Position numbers and translations under genes: made by a program. Positions 5,642 through 8,383 of a DNA stretch of 8,383 bases are shown one piece after another. Source of the DNA: Lachnospiraceae bacterium (GTDB lineage: Bacteria > Bacillota > Clostridia > Lachnospirales > Lachnospiraceae). The notes under the pieces are model-generated. The model made no database searches and was not told the DNA's origin. It saw nothing but the letters and a program-made list of their open reading frames with translations. Position 1 is the first letter of the stretch. Each line of letters starts with the position of its first letter. The stretch covers positions 1-8,383 of the forward strand of contig CAAGRP010000114.1 in NCBI GenBank assembly GCA_900772685.1, in the 5' to 3' direction.

Positions 5642-6892
5642 TTACTTTTCTACCGTTGCACCGTGTCTTAAAGCCTTTACAACAGGAAGCTCCTCTCCCG
5701 TAAGGAAACGGATAAGAGCTCCGCCTCCTGTGCAGATGTAAGAAATATCGTCTGTCTTTTTATATTTTGTTGTAGCCGTGATACTGTCACCGCCGCCTAC
5801 TACAGTGTAAGCCTTTGTATCGCCGAGAGCTTCCCATACGCCCTTTGTTCCGTATTCGGTAGGCTCTTCTTCAAATATACCCATAGGTCCGTTTACAAAT
5901 ACGGTTTCTGATGAGCGGATTATCTCCTGATATTTTGCTGTTGTAGCAGCACCGATATCGGTAATAGCCGCATCTGCAGGTATCTCTCCTATTTTTGCTT
6001 CCTTACGGATCTTGTTCTCTGTCCATGCCATATCAACAGGGAATACGATCTTATCACCGTACTGTGCAATTATCTCTTTGGCAACATCAAAGAATTCAGC
6101 ATAATTATTCTTCTCGATAAAGCTCTTGCTTCCCGATCCGATATCATCTCCGTTCGCGATCATCATGATGTTTGCAACAACTCCGCCCGGAAGGATATTG
6201 TCGGCTACTCCCGCTTTAAGCACGGTCTTCATCATAAGGAAAGCATCTGCAATCTTTGCTCCGCCCAGAACGAATGTACACGGACGCTTCGGTGCTTCCA
6301 TGAGTTCTGAAAGAACGCAGTATTCCTTTTCAAAAAGTCTTCCCATAGCAGACGGAAGAACCTGCTCAAATCCGCAAAGAGAAGGCTGATCTCTGTGTGA
6401 TGCGGCAAAAGCATCGCATATATAGATATCTCCGAGCGGTGCAAGCTTACGTACAAGTACAGTCTGCGCCTGCTGCTCATGAGTAAGGCAAAGCTTGAGC
6501 TCGAAGAGCGTCTGCTCCTCTGCCATATATCTTACATTTTCAAGAAGAAGTATATCTCCGGACTTTAAGCTTTTTATCTTTTCGATAGCTGCAGGTCCGC
6601 ATACATCCTCTATGAAATCCACTTTCTTTCCAAGCATCTCAGAAAGTACCTTGCTGTGAGGCTCAAGTGTATAATAGTTCTTATATTCTATATCGCTGCC
6701 CTGGTGTGCCATAAGCACTACCTTTGCACCCTTATCCGAGAGCTCCTTTATAGTAGGAACACAGGCTTTTATCCTTGCGGTGCTTTTGAGCGTATTTGTC
6801 GCTTTATCTACCGGCTGATTGATATCAACACGGCAAAGTACGGTTTTATCCTTTAAATCAAAATCATCTATTGTACGGATTCCGAAACGCAT
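5642..6892 (-). CDS. pgk: phosphoglycerate kinase, archaeal sequence type
   Basis: Glycolytic/gluconeogenic kinase: 1,3-bisphosphoglycerate + ADP to 3-phosphoglycerate + ATP, reversible, cytosolic. The 416 residues carry all PGK landmarks: RVDINQPVD (21-29, substrate Arg and Asn), AHQG (62-65), LLENVR (116-121), DAFAASHRDQPS (160-171), GGAKIAD (210-216, K213), NGPMGIFE (334-341, with the nucleotide-binding E341), GGGDS (366-370) and TGGGA (388-392). Details such as YYTLEPHS, VRKLAPLGDIY, AHQG in place of SHLGRP and the DAFAASHRDQPS form match archaeal PGKs rather than the usual clostridial enzyme. It may therefore be a second, acquired copy, though a canonical pgk elsewhere cannot be seen here. 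The ATG at 6890-6892 has AAAGGAGA six nt upstream; the in-frame TTG at 6925 lies before that SD and was rejected. It precedes the LarA-like gene by 19 nt. Confidence 0.95.
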   Translation of the reverse strand: MRFGIRTIDDFDLKDKTVLCRVDINQPVDKATNTLKSTARIKACVPTIKELSDKGAKVVLMAHQGSDIEYKNYYTLEPHSKVLSEMLGKKVDFIEDVCGPAAIEKIKSLKSGDILLLENVRYMAEEQTLFELKLCLTHEQQAQTVLVRKLAPLGDIYICDAFAASHRDQPSLCGFEQVLPSAMGRLFEKEYCVLSELMEAPKRPCTFVLGGAKIADAFLMMKTVLKAGVADNILPGGVVANIMMIANGDDIGSGSKSFIEKNNYAEFFDVAKEIIAQYGDKIVFPVDMAWTENKIRKEAKIGEIPADAAITDIGAATTAKYQEIIRSSETVFVNGPMGIFEEEPTEYGTKGVWEALGDTKAYTVVGGGDSITATTKYKKTDDISYICTGGGALIRFLTGEELPVVKALRHGATVEK

Positions 6893-6898
6893 TTTCTG

Positions 6899-6906
6899 TC
6901 TCCTTT
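6899..6906 (-). promoter_or_regulatory. ribosome binding site deciding the pgk start
   Basis: AAAGGAGA on the minus strand lies six nt from ATG (6890-6892). It falls inside the 11-codon extension that would begin at the TTG at 6923-6925, which argues for the ATG and a 416-residue protein. Confidence 0.85.
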
Positions 6907-6929
6907 CATATTTCCCAAAAAGCAATCAA

Positions 6930-6954
6930 GGGAGCGGAGCAAACGCCCGCTCCC
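6930..6954 (-). terminator. GC-rich hairpin in the malic enzyme-pgk spacer (terminator or attenuator)
   Basis: Perfect 8-bp arms GGGAGCGG (6930-6937) and CCGCTCCC (6947-6954) surround a 9-nt loop. On the minus strand the stem is followed by TTGATTGCTTTTT, an interrupted T tract. It could end malic enzyme transcripts, but only 23 nt separate it from the pgk SD, too little for a promoter. Transcripts that express pgk must therefore cross it, which suggests partial termination, attenuation or an RNA-stability role. Confidence 0.5.
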
Positions 6955-6968
6955 TATAATTACAGGTG

Positions 6969-6997
6969 AGAATCTAAATCTTATTTAATTATATCAA
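6969..6997 (-). promoter_or_regulatory. candidate promoter for pgk and the LarA-like gene
   Basis: On the minus strand, TTGATA (6992-6997, 5/6 to the -35 consensus) is followed by a 17-nt spacer and GATTCT (6969-6974), a weak -10 that keeps the key A and T. A perfect TATAAT at 6988-6993 overlaps but has no credible -35. The region is flanked by imperfect inverted arms GTGAG/CTCAC (6966-6970, 6999-7003). This is weak evidence; read-through from the malic enzyme gene is also possible. Confidence 0.3.
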
Positions 6998-7039
6998 ACT
7001 CACATCTGAACATTTGGCTTTCGCCCATGTATCATCAAA

Positions 7040-8218
7040 TTATTTGTTGATACGTGCTACGCCGCTCTTGATAGCTGCCTCTGCAACTGCCTTTGCAACT
7101 GCAGGTCCGACTCTCTTGTCAAATGCCTTAGGAATGATGTAATCAGGTGCAAGCTCCTCATCAGAAATAAGTCCTGCAATTGCCTTTGCAGCTGCCATCT
7201 TCATTTCCTCATTGATGTCTTTTGCTCTTACATCGAATGTTCCGCGGAAGATTCCCGGGAAAGCAAGAACGTTGTTTACCTGGTTCGGGAAGTCACTTCT
7301 TCCTGTTGCGATAACCTTAGCTCCGCCTGCCTTAGCATCATCAGGGAATATTTCAGGTGTCGGGTTTGCACATGCAAATACGATAGCGTCCTTATTCATT
7401 GTCTTAACCATATCTACGGTAAGTGTTCCGGGTGCCGAAACTCCGATGAATACATCTGCTCCCTTGATCACATCTGCAAGGCTGCCTTTTTCCATGTCTC
7501 TGTTTGTCTCTTTTGACATCTCTTCCTTGATCCAGTTAAGACCTTCACGTCCCTCGTAGATGGCTCCCTTACGGTCTGTCATTACTACGTTCTTGAATCC
7601 TGCACTGAGAAGAAGCTTAACGATAGAGATAGCTGCTGCTCCTGCTCCGGATGTAACGATCTTAACTTCTTCTTTTTTCTTGTCAACGACCTTAAGAGCG
7701 TTTAAGAGTCCTGCAAGAGTGATGATAGCTGTTCCGTGCTGATCATCATGGAAGATCGGGATGTCACATTTTTCTTTAAGTTTTCTTTCGATCTCGAAGC
7801 ATCTCGGAGCTGATATATCCTCAAGGTTGATTCCTCCGAATGATCCTGAGATCATGTAAACTGTATTAACAAACTCGTCTACATCTTTTGACTTTACACA
7901 AAGAGGGAATGCATCAACTCCACCGAAGGCTTTGAAAAGCACGCATTTTCCTTCCATAACAGGCATACCTGCCTCAGGTCCGATATCTCCGAGTCCTAAA
8001 ACTGCAGTTCCGTCTGTTATAACTGCGCAAAGATTATGTCTTCTTGTAAGATCATAGCTCTTCTCTACGTCCTTCTGGATCTCAAGACATGGCTGAGCAA
8101 CACCCGGTGTGTAAGCCAGTGAAAGGTCATCCTTTGTCTCTACAGGAACTGTAGCAACGACTTCGATCTTGCCCTTCCATTCTTCGTGAAGTCTTAATGA
8201 TTCTTTTGCGTAATCCAT
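7040..8218 (-). CDS. malic enzyme, short bacterial type (oxaloacetate-decarboxylating malate dehydrogenase)
   Basis: Catalyses L-malate + NAD(P)+ to pyruvate + CO2 + NAD(P)H in the cytosol. At 392 residues it is the short bacterial form without the extra N- and C-terminal parts of the roughly 560-residue type. Visible motifs are AYTPGVA (35-41) with catalytic Tyr36, VMEGKCVLFK with catalytic Lys91, NLED (131-134) and FHDDQHGTA (156-164) for the divalent metal, the Rossmann loop TSGAGAAA (189-196) with D215 at the end of the next strand, ANPTPEI (284-290), and PNQVNNVLAFPGIFRG (311-326). NAD versus NADP use cannot be settled by eye. The start is supported by AAAGGAGA seven nt upstream. It follows the transketolase gene by 64 nt with no terminator between them, so the two may share a transcript. 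Confidence 0.96.
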   Translation of the reverse strand: MDYAKESLRLHEEWKGKIEVVATVPVETKDDLSLAYTPGVAQPCLEIQKDVEKSYDLTRRHNLCAVITDGTAVLGLGDIGPEAGMPVMEGKCVLFKAFGGVDAFPLCVKSKDVDEFVNTVYMISGSFGGINLEDISAPRCFEIERKLKEKCDIPIFHDDQHGTAIITLAGLLNALKVVDKKKEEVKIVTSGAGAAAISIVKLLLSAGFKNVVMTDRKGAIYEGREGLNWIKEEMSKETNRDMEKGSLADVIKGADVFIGVSAPGTLTVDMVKTMNKDAIVFACANPTPEIFPDDAKAGGAKVIATGRSDFPNQVNNVLAFPGIFRGTFDVRAKDINEEMKMAAAKAIAGLISDEELAPDYIIPKAFDKRVGPAVAKAVAEAAIKSGVARINK

Positions 8219-8282
8219 TTCTATTTCTCCTTTGAATTAAATTATACCTTTTTTATCAGCTGATTCTATTTTAATAATAAAA

Positions 8283-8383
8283 TCACTTTCTTGCAATAGC
8301 TTTCTTTGCTGCTGCTACGATATCTTCAGCCGTAAGGTTATATTCTTTCATAAGGAAAGCCTGATCTCCTACCTGTCCGAAGC
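8283..8383 (-). CDS. transketolase C-terminal subunit, 3' end only (partial)
   Basis: An open frame runs in from the right edge and stops at TGA (8283-8285), giving 32 residues: FGQVGDQAFLMKEYN followed by LTAEDIVAAAKKAIARK. The pattern of FG-x-VG, a short linker, KEYNLTAEDI and a Lys/Ala-rich helix is that of the C-terminal end of transketolases, particularly the split bacterial form in which the C-terminal half is its own gene. Transketolase moves two-carbon ketol units between sugar phosphates and needs thiamine diphosphate. The call rests on the tail alone; other members of the thiamine-diphosphate transketolase-like group, such as deoxyxylulose-5-phosphate synthase, are possible but fit less well. 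The gene stops 64 nt before the malic enzyme ATG. Confidence 0.65.
   Translation of the reverse strand, partial: FGQVGDQAFLMKEYNLTAEDIVAAAKKAIARK

Noticed and set aside
6893..6925. Eleven-codon N-terminal extension of PGK from a TTG codon
   Set aside because: The extension contains the AAAGGAGA ribosome binding site of the downstream ATG, and the protein starting at MRFGIRT fits the family.
8241..8246. TATAAT on the minus strand before malic enzyme
   Set aside because: There is no -35 at proper spacing, and a start here would put the transcript's first base at the ribosome binding site.
8255..8264. ATCAGCTGAT-type palindrome between transketolase and malic enzyme
   Set aside because: A 10-bp palindrome with no loop and no T tract in the direction of transcription; neither a terminator nor a supported operator.

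Overview
The window looks like part of a Clostridia (Firmicutes) chromosome, most like Lachnospiraceae. This rests on moderate AT-richness, frequent ATA/AGA codons, strong AAAGGAG ribosome binding sites, short intrinsic terminators and the protein families present. The assignment is an inference and no species is claimed. All six complete genes, and one gene cut by the right edge, lie on the minus strand, so transcription runs from high to low coordinates.

In transcription order: (i) the last 32 codons of a probable transketolase C-terminal subunit (8283-8383); (ii) a short bacterial malic enzyme (7040-8218); (iii) a 147-nt spacer with a strong GC-rich hairpin; (iv) a phosphoglycerate kinase of the archaeal sequence type (5642-6892); (v) 19 nt later, a LarA-family nickel-dependent 2-hydroxyacid racemase/epimerase (4372-5622). 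A branched terminator-like structure (4246-4337) closes this block. A second block then starts from a TTGACA promoter flanked by a perfect 19-bp palindrome: (vi) an IolE-like TIM-barrel sugar isomerase/epimerase/dehydratase (3062-3991) and (vii) a MATE transporter (1627-2985), followed by a terminator (1551-1590). Last comes (viii) an AraR-type GntR-LacI hybrid regulator (229-1317) with GTAC-centred inverted repeats upstream of it, ending at a perfect 12-bp terminator hairpin (135-162). A possible tail of a plus-strand gene ends at position 61.

The right-hand genes are all central carbon enzymes: transketolase makes triose phosphates, phosphoglycerate kinase conserves energy from 1,3-bisphosphoglycerate, malic enzyme makes pyruvate from L-malate, and LarA-family enzymes invert the C2 of 2-hydroxyacids. 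The most interesting point is the tight pairing of an archaeal-type PGK with a LarA homologue that keeps the residues known to matter in lactate racemase, one gene away from malic enzyme. A malate, lactate or sugar-acid epimerase feeding central metabolism is a testable idea, but the sequence alone does not settle the substrate. No CRISPR array, insertion sequence, phage gene, tRNA or rRNA was seen.
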